A stretch of 64,000 nucleotides of DNA from Parapedobacter pyrenivorans_A. GTDB taxonomy: Bacteria; Bacteroidota; Bacteroidia; Sphingobacteriales; Sphingobacteriaceae. Positions 34,247 to 42,053 of the stretch are shown piece by piece (positions within the stretch are counted from its first letter, which is position 1; the number at the start of each line of letters is the position of its first letter). Position numbers and translations under genes: made by a program. The stretch is from positions 62,001 through 126,000 of the forward strand of contig NZ_JBHEUZ010000015.1 of the NCBI RefSeq assembly GCF_041925275.1, read 5' to 3'. The notes below the pieces were generated by a model. That model did no database searches and had not been told where the DNA came from. It worked only from the letters and a program-made list of their open reading frames with translations.

Positions 34247-34292
34247 ATTGCTTGCCAAATCTCGACTTATAAACGTACATTTGGCAAGCAAT
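34247..34292 (+). promoter_or_regulatory. 14-bp inverted repeat upstream of ATPase A
   Basis: ATTGCTTGCCAAAT (34247-34260) and ATTTGGCAAGCAAT (34279-34292) are perfect inverted copies, 18 bases apart. They end 12 bases before the ATPase A start. A half-like ATTTGGC occurs at about 34227. Probable binding site of the ATPase itself or of its regulator. Confidence 0.6.
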
Positions 34293-34304
34293 AGATTATA
34301 TAAC

Positions 34305-35744
34305 ATGGAAAAGAAAACCATTATCGGCAGAGTTGAAGAGCAAAAAACACTGACGCGTTTGCTGAAAAACACACAGGCGGATCTACTTGCTATTTACGGA
34401 CGGCGTCGTGTAGGAAAAACTTTTCTAATCACCCACCATTATGCACAAAATCTACGGTTTTATTGCAGTGGACAATTAGAAGGTAGTTTGCAGGTGCAGC
34501 TATACAACTTCAAAGAGCAATTGGAAATTCACTTCCCGAACGAGACCCTTCAGTTACCAAGAAATTGGCAGGAAGCCTTTTCACTTCTTCGAAGATGTCT
34601 TGATGGATTGAATGGGATCGACAAGAAAGTACTTTTCTTCGATGAACTCCCCTGGCTTGACACGCATCGATCGGGCTTTCTCTCTGCTTTCGGTTATTTC
34701 TGGAATGTATATGCCTCCCACCGAGCGGATCTACTGGTGGTTATCTGTGGCTCTGCTGCATCTTGGATGATCAGGAAGGTGGTTAATAACAAAGGAGGGC
34801 TCCACAACCGTATCACACAACGCATACGTTTGATGCCCTTTTCACTGCGGGAAACCGAGGCCTACCTGCAGGCAAAAAGCATCCATTTCAATCGATATCA
34901 GTTATTGCAGCTTTACATGACTATCGGCGGTATTCCCCATTACCTCAACGCGGTACAACGTGGTTTGAGCGTGCCGCAGGTTATTGAACGAAGCTGTTTT
35001 CAAAAAGATGGCGTATTATACCATGAGTTTAACAATCTATACCATGCACTTTTTAATAACGCCGCCACGCACATTGCACTTATACGGGCACTCGCCAGCC
35101 GCCCTATGGGACTCACCCGCGCACAGCTTCTTGAAATCTCGGGCCTTGATACTGGTGGTGGGGTCACTTCAGCGATTAATGAACTCGAAGAGAGCGGCTT
35201 CATCGTTAGACTACATCCTTTCGGGAAAAAGCTAAAGGATACACTATTCCGGCTTGCGGATGAATATTCCTACTTTTACCTCCGATTCATTGAAAACAAA
35301 ACTCCTGCCGAGCGAGGACAATGGATGGCGAAAAGCCAAACGCCGGCCTATCGTATTTGGTGCGGATACGCATTTGAAAACTGCTGTATCCGGCACATCA
35401 GCCAAATCAAGTTAGCGCTTGGCATATCCGGCATTGTTACCACTCAATCGTCATGGTACACCGGGGGGAGCAGCAACGGTATCGGAGCGCAGGTAGACCT
35501 CTTGGTTGATCGTGCAGACCAGACCATTAATCTATGTGAAATGAAATTCAGCGAACAACCTTTCGCAATCAATAAATCGTATGCCGCAGCGCTACAACAA
35601 AAAGTACTAGCGTTCAAACAATATACCCAAACCCGGAAAAACACACAACTTACTTTGATTACCACCTATGGCGTTTCAGACAACGCCTATAAGCAGCAAT
35701 TGGTAGATAGCGAAGTAACTATGGATCTGTTCTTTGTAGATTAA
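34305..35744 (+). CDS. AAA+ ATPase with DUF234/PD-(D/E)XK C-terminus (ATPase A)
   Basis: A 479-residue COG1672-type ATPase. Walker A is IYGRRRVGKTFLI (about 29-41), Walker B is VLFFDELPW, and a sensor-like ICGSAASW follows. A winged-HTH-like region (LTRAQLLEISGLDTGGGVTSAINELEESGF) precedes the DUF234 domain, which belongs to the PD-(D/E)XK nuclease clan. The expected acidic/lysine pattern is visible (AQVDLLVDR...INLCEMKF: D...E-x-K). Function of the family is unknown. The start at 34305 follows the palindrome; a longer frame from 34221 would read through it. It is more AT-rich than its neighbours and flanked by 64-bp crp tails. The stop is directly followed by the right copy. Confidence 0.85.
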   Translation: MEKKTIIGRVEEQKTLTRLLKNTQADLLAIYGRRRVGKTFLITHHYAQNLRFYCSGQLEGSLQVQLYNFKEQLEIHFPNETLQLPRNWQEAFSLLRRCLDGLNGIDKKVLFFDELPWLDTHRSGFLSAFGYFWNVYASHRADLLVVICGSAASWMIRKVVNNKGGLHNRITQRIRLMPFSLRETEAYLQAKSIHFNRYQLLQLYMTIGGIPHYLNAVQRGLSVPQVIERSCFQKDGVLYHEFNNLYHALFNNAATHIALIRALASRPMGLTRAQLLEISGLDTGGGVTSAINELEESGFIVRLHPFGKKLKDTLFRLADEYSYFYLRFIENKTPAERGQWMAKSQTPAYRIWCGYAFENCCIRHISQIKLALGISGIVTTQSSWYTGGSSNGIGAQVDLLVDRADQTINLCEMKFSEQPFAINKSYAAALQQKVLAFKQYTQTRKNTQLTLITTYGVSDNAYKQQLVDSEVTMDLFFVD

Positions 35745-35807
35745 CCGCTCAAGGACCTGGCCGTTTACCTCAGCGTAAGCCCCAGCTACCTCGGCAAGCA
35801 TCGGTAA
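35744..35807 (+). repeat. Crp 3'-end direct repeat, right copy
   Basis: 63 of 64 bases match 34137-34200. It begins at the last base of the ATPase A stop codon and includes the crp stop. It has no upstream crp sequence, so it is an orphan tail. Confidence 0.9.
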
Positions 35808-35995
35808 TTGTACCGATTAAAAGCGGCGCTTTTCGACCCCATTATCGGCATTTCTACGGGTTCATACGCGGCGACAGCACCTACCTTAGCCGTACAATTC
35901 ATTTATTTTTTAACCATGGGCCGCCACGTGCCGCCCGGTTTCTACATGCTTCATCATCCGGCCGCCCCATGGGAGGTGGCCGGATTTTTTATCCC

Positions 35996-36973
35996 ATGCA
36001 AACCGCCATCCACATCGATCGGCCCGATGCCCACGTGCATGATGAAGCCGCCATCCATGCGGCTTTGGCCGCTAGCGCCCATCCGTTGCCGGGCGCGGAG
36101 GCGCGGTATTGGCAGGCGCCGGGATGGTGCTTGCTGGAGCAGGGGTATGACCTGCCCGATGTGTATGTTTGCAGCCTGGAAGTAGAAAGCGAAGCCCCTA
36201 CGGCCATTCCCATCCGTTGCCCGCGGCACGATCTGTATGGGTTTTACGTATTGGCGGGCGGCGTCTGCATTACGGGAACCGATCAGCAGACCGCCATGCT
36301 GCGTACCGGGGCCGGGCATTACCGACTCAGTTACCTTCCTGCCGCTGCCTATACCTGTCACTTCGCGGCCGGTACGCATCACGTTTTTTACTTCGTAGCC
36401 AAGGATACCTTGTTGTTTCGCGAGCCCAGCTACGAGCTGGCGGAAAACATTGCACCCGTGGAAGCCTTGCGGGCCAAGCTCGGTACACCGGCGGTGAGCG
36501 CCAGCCTCTCCACGGCCGGCGCGGCAGCGGATGCCATCCGGCGATTTATGCACCATCCCGGCAGTAGCTACCTGCGGCGCTACATTGCCATTCAATCGTT
36601 GGTGATTACGTTGTTGTTGGCAGCCTGCGAGGAAATGCATGTGCAACGCACCGGAGGGCAGGTAGGCGAAGCACTCGCCCAGCGCATGCGCACGCACATT
36701 GATGAGCTGGTGGCCGATGGTGACAGCATAGATGCCGCCAAGGTGGCACGACGGTTTGTGGTATCTTACGCCTATGCCAAGGTGATTTTCCGTACGCACG
36801 TAGGCCAGGCCATCGGTGCGTACATCCGTAGCAGCAAGTTGGAGCAGGCCCGCCGCATGTTGGAAGCCGGTGACAGCCCTGCACAAGTAGCCCGGTACGT
36901 GTGTTGGACGTACGGGCATTTCAACAAGGCGTTTAAGGCTAGGTATGGCGTGTCGCCAAGTAATTACCGCTAA
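35996..36973 (+). CDS. AraC family transcriptional regulator
   Basis: A 325-residue protein. The N-terminal part is a divergent beta-rich ligand domain (VLAGGVCITGTDQ...). The C-terminal AraC domain has two HTH units: DAAKVARRFVVSYAYAKVIFRTHVGQAIGAYIRSSKLEQARRML and SPAQVARYVCWTYGHFNKAFKARYGVSPSNYR. The ATG at 35996 was chosen because a GGGAGGTGG lies just upstream; the frame is open further. The target is unknown. The TAA overlaps the stop of the minus-strand remnant that follows. Confidence 0.85.
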   Translation: MQTAIHIDRPDAHVHDEAAIHAALAASAHPLPGAEARYWQAPGWCLLEQGYDLPDVYVCSLEVESEAPTAIPIRCPRHDLYGFYVLAGGVCITGTDQQTAMLRTGAGHYRLSYLPAAAYTCHFAAGTHHVFYFVAKDTLLFREPSYELAENIAPVEALRAKLGTPAVSASLSTAGAAADAIRRFMHHPGSSYLRRYIAIQSLVITLLLAACEEMHVQRTGGQVGEALAQRMRTHIDELVADGDSIDAAKVARRFVVSYAYAKVIFRTHVGQAIGAYIRSSKLEQARRMLEAGDSPAQVARYVCWTYGHFNKAFKARYGVSPSNYR

Positions 36974-37140
36974 CGCTCACGCACTTCCATGTCCTTTTGA
37001 ATTGACGATAGCATTTCGTCAATTTCTTCTTCGGTCACCAGTGGTTTTACAGCCTTGTCCAAAAGAAGCAGCATTACGGAAAACAATAACATTATCGGAA
37101 AATGGACAAATGCCCAGTGTTTTGCGGCGATTAAGCCAAT
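36970..37140 (-). pseudogene. 5'-truncated membrane protein gene remnant
   Basis: Minus-strand reading gives HIGLIAAKHWAFVHFPIMLL, then FSVMLLLLDKAVKPLVTEEE and a charged end IDEMLSSIQKDMEVRER with stop at 36970-36972. The hydrophobic helix plus acidic tail look like a real C-terminus. No start is found: the coding sequence breaks exactly where the palindrome remnant begins (37141). It appears to have been cut by the inserted element. The original family is not recognised. Confidence 0.45.
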
Positions 37141-37184
37141 GTGTACATTACAAATGCATGAAATTATATATTACTAATATAAAC
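37141..37184. repeat. Fossil of the ATPase D-type palindrome
   Basis: Thirty-nine of 44 bases match the palindrome upstream of ATPase D (44681-44724), and the similarity continues for about 26 bases to 37210. The left arm is decayed (GTGTACATTA for GTTTATATTA), the right arm TAATATAAAC is intact. No ATPase gene is attached. It lies 61 bases before a short tail fragment of the 38.5-kb gene. Confidence 0.75.
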
Positions 37185-37245
37185 TTTTGTTCATTACTAA
37201 TACATAAACGGTATTTCCTGAAAAAAGCTGCCAAGTGACTTCAAG

Positions 37246-37269
37246 TTCAAACCCACGGATAGCGGGTAA
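37246..37269 (+). repeat. 24-bp tail fragment of the gene at 38503-39621
   Basis: TTCAAACCCACGGATAGCGG plus GTAA matches the last 24 bases of that gene (39598-39621) at 22 of 24 positions, including the stop codon. It follows the fossil palindrome, giving the same order (palindrome, then gene tail) as at the ATPase C to D junction. Confidence 0.65.
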
Positions 37270-37373
37270 TTAGTCAATCCTCAAAAGCCAATTCCCGTTC
37301 GCAGCCAGCTATTCTCTTGGAATAGGGCCGCCGAATCTTGTGCGTAATACTCGAGTGTTTCGAAAGACGGCAT

Positions 37374-37409
37374 TAACTTTGTTACCGCCGTAACAGTTAC
37401 GGCCGTAAC
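37374..37409 (+). promoter_or_regulatory. Orphan promoter box and tandem palindromic operator
   Basis: TAACTTTG (37374-37381) fits TAnnTTTG. GTTACCGCCGTAAC (37381-37394) and the perfect palindrome GTTACGGCCGTAAC (37396-37409) follow at 15-bp spacing. A short frame from the ATG at 37423 (MKFYKLKLEKNQAVVAEV) then runs into the 3' end of the minus-strand gene without making a full protein. This looks like the start of a lost regulated gene. The remaining parts of 36974-37486 hold the fossils listed separately. Confidence 0.5.
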
Positions 37410-37486
37410 AACAAAAGCATTAATGAAGTTTTACAAACTGAAGTTGGAAAAAAACCAAGCGGTGGTTGCAGAAGTATGTAGCCCCT

Positions 37487-38284
37487 CTATCTCTCGCCGC
37501 CTAATTGAACCGCATCAGCTTTGGAGAGGTATTCGTACCCGCGGTATAGGATCAATATCTCAATCACTACGGCAGGGATCATGATCACATAGCTCACGAA
37601 GAAGAGCACCACGGTGACCAGCAGGCAGCCGATGATGATTTCCAGTATGCCCGCTACGCGGGAGAGCTCGCCCATGCCATCCTGCAAGCGGATGAGCGAT
37701 ACGCCGAAAGCGATGCTCAATGCGCCAAACAGCACCGATGCTGTGGCGTAAGGGAGCAGGAAGGTATCTGCATCCGCGGCAGACAATGACACTATGTCTA
37801 AAACACCAACTGCCGCCGTAGCCACGATGAGCATATAGGCCACGGTTTTCAGCAGCTTATTCTCAAATAGGTTACTCAAGGCGATGAGCCCCCGCGCAAA
37901 TAGCGTGTATGAGCCGATCATCAATACCGTAAGGGCAAAATAAATGGTGTTTTCATAGTGCCCCCAGTTCCTATCGCCGATGAACCAGGCCACGTCCATG
38001 GCCCCAAGGATGGTTTCGGTTACGAGGAATACCGCCCCAGCCAATGCCGCTATGAGCAGTGTGTTTCGGTTTACGGTTGGTACGTTGTTTTGTTGAGTTT
38101 CCATTTCTTCTCCCAGTGCCGCCAATAGAATTTTCACGGTATACATCCGCGGCATTACTTCGCCCGCCTCGATGCGCTGGATGGTGCGCACGCTCACGCG
38201 GCTTTTTTCTACCAGTTCTTCCTGCGTAAGGTTTTTCGCTTTGCGCAGGGCGGTGAGTCTTTTTCCTAATGCTGGTTGTTGCAT
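37487..38284 (-). CDS. XRE-type HTH protein with C-terminal membrane domain
   Basis: A 265-residue protein. Residues 1-60 are an XRE HTH (LGKRLTALRKAKNLTQEELVEKSRVSVRTIQRIEAGEVMPR). The rest holds about six hydrophobic helices (NTLLIAALAGAVFLVTETILG to VILFFVSYVIMIPAVVIEILIL). HTH-membrane fusions of this type are common in Bacteroidota and may sense membrane state. Target genes are unknown. It is divergent from the 38.5-kb gene, and the 219-base gap between them contains the repeats listed next. Confidence 0.8.
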   Translation of the reverse strand: MQQPALGKRLTALRKAKNLTQEELVEKSRVSVRTIQRIEAGEVMPRMYTVKILLAALGEEMETQQNNVPTVNRNTLLIAALAGAVFLVTETILGAMDVAWFIGDRNWGHYENTIYFALTVLMIGSYTLFARGLIALSNLFENKLLKTVAYMLIVATAAVGVLDIVSLSAADADTFLLPYATASVLFGALSIAFGVSLIRLQDGMGELSRVAGILEIIIGCLLVTVVLFFVSYVIMIPAVVIEILILYRGYEYLSKADAVQLGGER

Positions 38285-38403
38285 ATCAAAACTATTTATG
38301 GTGCAATATTACAGGTTTAAGGAATAGGAGCGCACAAATCATACCCGCCATTTACCCGTCATTTTGCTTGACGGATCGCCTAGCGGCCGCAGGTTTTTCA
38401 TGA

Positions 38404-38460
38404 AGTAGCCAAAATCGCCTACAATGCCGTAGCCAAAATCACCTAAATGCGCCTTAGGTG
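38404..38460 (+). promoter_or_regulatory. Direct and inverted repeats upstream of the 38.5-kb gene
   Basis: GTAGCCAAAATCGCCTA (38404-38420) and GTAGCCAAAATCACCTA (38429-38445) are 25 bases apart and differ at one base. CACCTAA (38440-38446) and TTAGGTG (38454-38460) form an inverted repeat at the right end. A TACCTTCG near-match to TAnnTTTG follows at about 38466. Probable operator and promoter of the next gene. Confidence 0.5.
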
Positions 38461-38502
38461 TGCTCTACCTTCGTTTTCATGTAAGCAACAAAACAGGGAA
38501 TC

Positions 38503-39621
38503 ATGGTAGCACACGTACGCACGCTGGAAAAGAAACTGACCGAATGGCCACGGCTACGCCCGGCAGACGAGCCGGACGGGAACCGGTTACAGGAGATCCT
38601 CCGACTTACGGAAGAAGTATCGGCAGCCTTCCAGCAAAGCCTGGAGCGCTGCGCCACACCCGACATGCTGGCGCTCCAGTTTAACCAATACCACCATCAG
38701 GTAGACCGCCTCATCGACCGGCAGGCGTGGCCAGCCCAGATCCGGCAGGCCCTCGACCGGCTGCTGGGCGAGCTGCTGGACGGCCGCACGGCATTAATAG
38801 ACCCCGATCGCCCGCTGCCTCGCCACGAGCGCGAGCATGTCCAAGCGTTAGTAGACCGCCAGCTGCCGGTGATTTGCACGGCCATCGAGCGGCACCAGCT
38901 CCCGGCCGTGTACGGCCGGGAAATCCGGCATGCCCTACGCAACCTGTTTGACGAAAAGGCACTGCCGCTGCTCACCTACCGGCATAAAGCCTACCTCCCA
39001 CTGCTGATCGGCCAGGGGCTGAAGCTAGCCGCCAAGCGCACCTCCACCCGCTGGAAGCATCACCTTTTGGAACTGCTGGTGAACTGCAACTTCAACTACA
39101 TGGGCATCTTTGAGCGCTGGCGCGAGCTTCGCGAGGCGGAAATCGCCGCCGCGGCTAAACAGGGCGGGCAGGAAGCCTGTCTGCAGCAGTGGCAGCAAAC
39201 GGCGGCACACTACAACCCCAAGCCCGGCATTGCCTTTGATCCGGACAACGCATCGCTGCATGTACATATGCAAATCTATCTCCGCGATTGCCGGAAGCGA
39301 CTTGAGCAGCAGCAGCGCCTGCTCAATGCCCATAAACCGTGGATGCGGCTGCTCACAAAATTGCTTATCGGCGATCTGGCCGTACGCTTCCGCTATTTTT
39401 TCCTTGCGGGCGATTTCGACTACCCTACGCAGCAGGAGGCCGCAGCGGCTTTTTGCGAAGTGTATGAGGGCAAAGGCGGGAAACGCCTAACGGCGCATGG
39501 CCTCACCAAGTTTGACAAGGAAGCGCTGTACACGCCGGCACGCCGATTTTACGGCCTGCTGGGCCGGATGCGGAAAACGCTGGAGGAAGATTTTGGCTTC
39601 AAACCCACCGATAGTGGGTAA
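38503..39621 (+). CDS. Unrecognised helical protein whose 3' end is duplicated nearby (gene X)
   Basis: A 372-residue, arginine- and glutamine-rich, mostly helical protein with no signal peptide. Notable stretches are MLALQFNQYHHQVDRLIDRQ, the middle LLTYRHKAYLPLLIGQGLKL and HLLELLVNCNFNYMGIFERW, and the C-terminus LTKFDKEALYTPARRFYGLL. General shape recalls RteC-like regulators of conjugative elements, but I see no convincing motif, so no function is claimed. Its last 141 bases recur at 41890-42030, with shorter pieces at 43389-43449 and 37246-37269. ATPase B points at it tail-to-tail with 13 bases between the stops. Confidence 0.7.
   Translation: MVAHVRTLEKKLTEWPRLRPADEPDGNRLQEILRLTEEVSAAFQQSLERCATPDMLALQFNQYHHQVDRLIDRQAWPAQIRQALDRLLGELLDGRTALIDPDRPLPRHEREHVQALVDRQLPVICTAIERHQLPAVYGREIRHALRNLFDEKALPLLTYRHKAYLPLLIGQGLKLAAKRTSTRWKHHLLELLVNCNFNYMGIFERWRELREAEIAAAAKQGGQEACLQQWQQTAAHYNPKPGIAFDPDNASLHVHMQIYLRDCRKRLEQQQRLLNAHKPWMRLLTKLLIGDLAVRFRYFFLAGDFDYPTQQEAAAAFCEVYEGKGGKRLTAHGLTKFDKEALYTPARRFYGLLGRMRKTLEEDFGFKPTDSG
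39474..39614 (+). repeat. Gene X 3'-end repeat, resident copy
   Basis: These 141 bases within gene X match 41890-42030 at 137 positions. Both copies end at GATAGT just before the stop. This copy is in the full-length gene. Confidence 0.9.
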
Positions 39622-39634
39622 ATAATTACTGTAC

Positions 39635-40798
39635 CTAAGGAAAACAGGCATTCCACCCCTGTACATCGGTATTGCTTCGCGTTAAAGACTCCTGGCTACC
39701 ATATACGAGATGCAAATGCACCGTTGCCGGCTTAGCGATCTCCGCAAAATGATGCAATCCCTTAAAAAGGTCGCTTGTTAGTGTTTGGGTAGCTTTAATC
39801 TCATAAGCTTCAAATGCATCCGCGGTTTTTCGAAGCAGGTCCACTTCCAACCCGTTGTGATCCTGCCAAAAATAATAATGCCGATGCAGATATCGGTGTT
39901 CATTTATTTTCATAAAGTTAGAAACCACCAGGTTTTCAAAAATGTTCCCTTTTAGCCGGTTCGTTAAAATTTCCGACTTTTCACGTATCTCCAGCAAGTA
40001 GCTCACCAATCCGGTATCATAAAAATAAAGTTTAGGTGTTTTAACAAGCCGCTTATTGAAATTCTCGTGGTAAGGATACAATAGGAAAACCAGGTAACTG
40101 CTTTGTAATATGGAAAGCCAAGCCTTAGCCGTAGGTTGGGAAATATTGCATTCATTTGCCATGGCGTTGAGATTCAGCAATTGCCCGGTACGCCCCGCGC
40201 ATAAGCCCAGAAATGTACGGAAGCTTTGCGTATCGCGGATATTAACCAATTCCGTAACATCTTTTTCTATATAGGTACGGATGTAGTTTTCGTAAAAGTC
40301 GGCAGGGCTAATCCCCCGATGAAATATAGCAGGATATCCCCCTTGAATGCAAGCTTCTGCATATGTACCCGGTAGTATTCCAGCTTGCTCCATTTCATCA
40401 TGATCCAACGGTAGTAGGCGAAATAGGGCAACACGCCCTGCGAGGGTTTGCGTGATATTCTTCAGTAGATGAAAATTTTGCGAACCCGACAAGATGTATT
40501 GGCCCATTTGGCCGGATTCATCCACAGCCGTCTGTAAATAGGAAAACAACGCAGGCACGCGCTGAACCTCGTCAAGTATTGCTTGCCCTGGATACCGTTG
40601 CAGAAACCCATTCGGATCATCTTCAGCAAATGACCGGATATCCGGATTTTCTAAAGACACATAGACATGATCAGGAAACAGGGATTTAAGCAGCGTGGTT
40701 TTGCCAGACTGCCGTGGGCCGGTAACTGCTAGGATAGGGAATTGATGTGCACGTTTTCTGATTTCTTCAGCTAAACTTCGGGAGAACAATTTGGGCAT
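39635..40798 (-). CDS. AAA+ ATPase with DUF4143 C-terminus (ATPase B)
   Basis: A 387-residue AAA_14/DUF4143 protein. Walker A is VTGPRQSGKTTLLKSL (about 25-40), Walker B region is AILDEVQRVPALF, and YILSGSQNF is the sensor. The HTH-like segment LNLNAMANECNISQPTAKAWLSIL precedes DUF4143, which has the PD-(D/E)XK pattern GLEVDLLRK...AYEIKATQT (D...E-x-K intact). The function of this large prokaryotic family is unknown. It lies tail-to-tail with gene X; three 22-bp-spaced repeats lie upstream of its start. Confidence 0.87.
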   Translation of the reverse strand: MPKLFSRSLAEEIRKRAHQFPILAVTGPRQSGKTTLLKSLFPDHVYVSLENPDIRSFAEDDPNGFLQRYPGQAILDEVQRVPALFSYLQTAVDESGQMGQYILSGSQNFHLLKNITQTLAGRVALFRLLPLDHDEMEQAGILPGTYAEACIQGGYPAIFHRGISPADFYENYIRTYIEKDVTELVNIRDTQSFRTFLGLCAGRTGQLLNLNAMANECNISQPTAKAWLSILQSSYLVFLLYPYHENFNKRLVKTPKLYFYDTGLVSYLLEIREKSEILTNRLKGNIFENLVVSNFMKINEHRYLHRHYYFWQDHNGLEVDLLRKTADAFEAYEIKATQTLTSDLFKGLHHFAEIAKPATVHLHLVYGSQESLTRSNTDVQGWNACFP

Positions 40799-40832
40799 AA
40801 CCGCAATTTTATCTTACCAAAGGTACGGTAAT

Positions 40833-40886
40833 TTTGAAATATCCGGAATCAAACTTTGAAATATATGAATATAAATTTTGAAATAT
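40833..40886. repeat. Three iterons upstream of ATPase B
   Basis: TTTGAAATAT starts at 40833, 40855 and 40877, an exact 22-bp period (two helical turns). Context around the copies is also similar (AATTTTGAAATATCYGGAA in the first and third). The array is 35 bases upstream of the ATPase B start and covers the 3' end of the neighbouring minus-strand gene. Confidence 0.7.
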
Positions 40887-41550
40887 CTGGAAAATATAAC
40901 TTCGCATCCGTGTACGTGCGGCAAAGCTGAATTGCACCAATGTCGAGCAACTTGAATGTATTTGCACCCTGCCCTGCCACACGGACGGACGCGAAGCGGT
41001 TATCGGTATCGACAAAACGCACCAAATTATCCGTACCCAACAGCCCGAACAGCAGCCTCCAGTCCTCGTATTTTGAGGCTGGCCGGCAATACACGGCCAC
41101 ATCCCGGCCGCGGGCAGGGTCGTCGCGGTGCTGACCGACCAGGATATCACCTGTTTGAGGTGGGCGATACGGTTTTGGAAATAACCCTTCGTTGATATAC
41201 AGGGACTTCTTACCGGGTAGCACGACCACGCCTCCGCCTTTTTCAGTATTGAACCAACGCACAGCGCCGATAAACGACTCCAGCCGTGTCTCTTTGGGTT
41301 CGTCGCGGTTTTCTGGCTTTGGAAACTCCATCTTGGTAAGATGGAAGCCGCCGCAATGTTCGCAATAATATACCCGCCGTGGTTTGGGTTGCTTCCGTCT
41401 ACGCGCGCTATGCTGCTCGTCTGGCAGCCGGTGGTGTGTCTGGGATGCCCATTTCATCTTGACCATGGCCGATCTGGCATCTTGTCGACTCATAAAAATC
41501 ACCTTGCCAGTGGCAAAGCATTTTCGTTTCGGTAGGCGCGACAAATCCAT
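40849..41550 (-). CDS. Zinc-ribbon plus cold-shock-like nucleic-acid-binding protein, 3' end probably replaced
   Basis: A 233-residue protein. Residues 1-75 have CFATGKVIFMSRQDARSAMV and RVYYCEHCGGFHLTK, a zinc-ribbon arrangement seen in small nucleic-acid-binding proteins. From about residue 93, GAVRWFNTEKGGGVVV resembles a cold-shock domain (GxVKWFNxxKGFGFI). The last 15 residues (AKLYFPDISKFIFIYFKV region) are encoded by the ATPase B iterons, so the native C-terminus was probably lost on insertion. Function unknown; RNA or DNA binding is inferred. Confidence 0.6.
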   Translation of the reverse strand: MDLSRLPKRKCFATGKVIFMSRQDARSAMVKMKWASQTHHRLPDEQHSARRRKQPKPRRVYYCEHCGGFHLTKMEFPKPENRDEPKETRLESFIGAVRWFNTEKGGGVVVLPGKKSLYINEGLFPKPYRPPQTGDILVGQHRDDPARGRDVAVYCRPASKYEDWRLLFGLLGTDNLVRFVDTDNRFASVRVAGQGANTFKLLDIGAIQLCRTYTDAKLYFPDISKFIFIYFKV

Positions 41551-41589
41551 AAACAGTATGTTTTCACAAGCTGGTCAACTTGTCATCGA

Positions 41590-41859
41590 ATCGCGAAAAC
41601 CAACGTCATTATCCCCATACCCTTTTCCCTCTATCAGCATGCCGGCGATATCATCGCGACCGCCTCGGGCTCCTATCAGGCATTCGAGCTTCCCGCCACC
41701 GTTTACCTGCTGAGCCGTTGGCGCGGCCAACGTGAATTTGCTACTTCATACTACAGCAATTCGGGTGTATTTAGCCCATTCAGCGAAAATTTCCTGGAAA
41801 CACTGGGTACCCGGGATACGGTGGCTTACCAAGAGAACGTTGTACGGTTTTCGAAGTAG
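41590..41859 (+). pseudogene. 3' fragment of an unidentified gene
   Basis: Reading in the frame ending TAG at 41857-41859 gives a protein-like stretch including YQHAGDIIATASGSYQAFEL, LLSRWRGQREFATSYYSNSG and FSPFSENFLETLGTRDTVAY, then ENVVRFSK. No start codon or N-terminal domain precedes it, and the neighbouring sequence upstream belongs to the zinc-ribbon gene on the other strand. It ends 30 bases before the second gene X tail. I read it as debris carried with the inserted element. Family not recognised. The rest of 41551-42053 holds only the gene X tail. Confidence 0.4.
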
Positions 41860-41889
41860 CGGTCGCTGGTCGCTTGAAGCAGCGGTGCG

Positions 41890-42030
41890 AGGCGGGAAAC
41901 GCCTAACGGCGCATGGCCTCACCAAGTTTGACAAGGAAGCGCTGTACACGCCGGCACGCCGATTTTACCGCCTGCTGGGCCGGATGCGGAAAATGCTGGA
42001 GGAAGATTTTGGTTTCAAACCCACGGATAG
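41890..42030 (+). repeat. Gene X 3'-end repeat, second copy
   Basis: 137 of 141 bases match 39474-39614. It lacks all upstream gene X sequence, keeps the stop (TAA at 42032), and lies 20 bases from the ATPase C stop codon. Confidence 0.92.
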
Positions 42031-42053
42031 TTAAAATCTTGGTTTATGGAATG

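Noticed and set aside
34201..35744. Classical insertion sequence carrying ATPase A
   Set aside because: No transposase and no terminal inverted repeats at the edges; the 14-bp inverted repeat is internal and upstream of the start codon.
37281..37373. 30-codon minus-strand frame (MPSFETLEYYAQ...)
   Set aside because: Too short to separate from chance, and no similarity could be recognised.
38503..39621. RteC-type regulator as identity of gene X
   Set aside because: Only general helical character is shared. I could not place the RteC C-terminal motifs, and no conjugation genes are present.
40833..40886. Three regularly spaced repeats as a possible CRISPR
   Set aside because: Repeat unit is 10 bp with a 22-bp period. 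CRISPR repeats and spacers are much longer, and there are no cas genes.
41732..42034. 100-codon plus-strand frame ending in the gene X tail
   Set aside because: It joins a wrong-frame reading of debris to the duplicated gene X tail. It is a chimera made by the repeat, not a gene.
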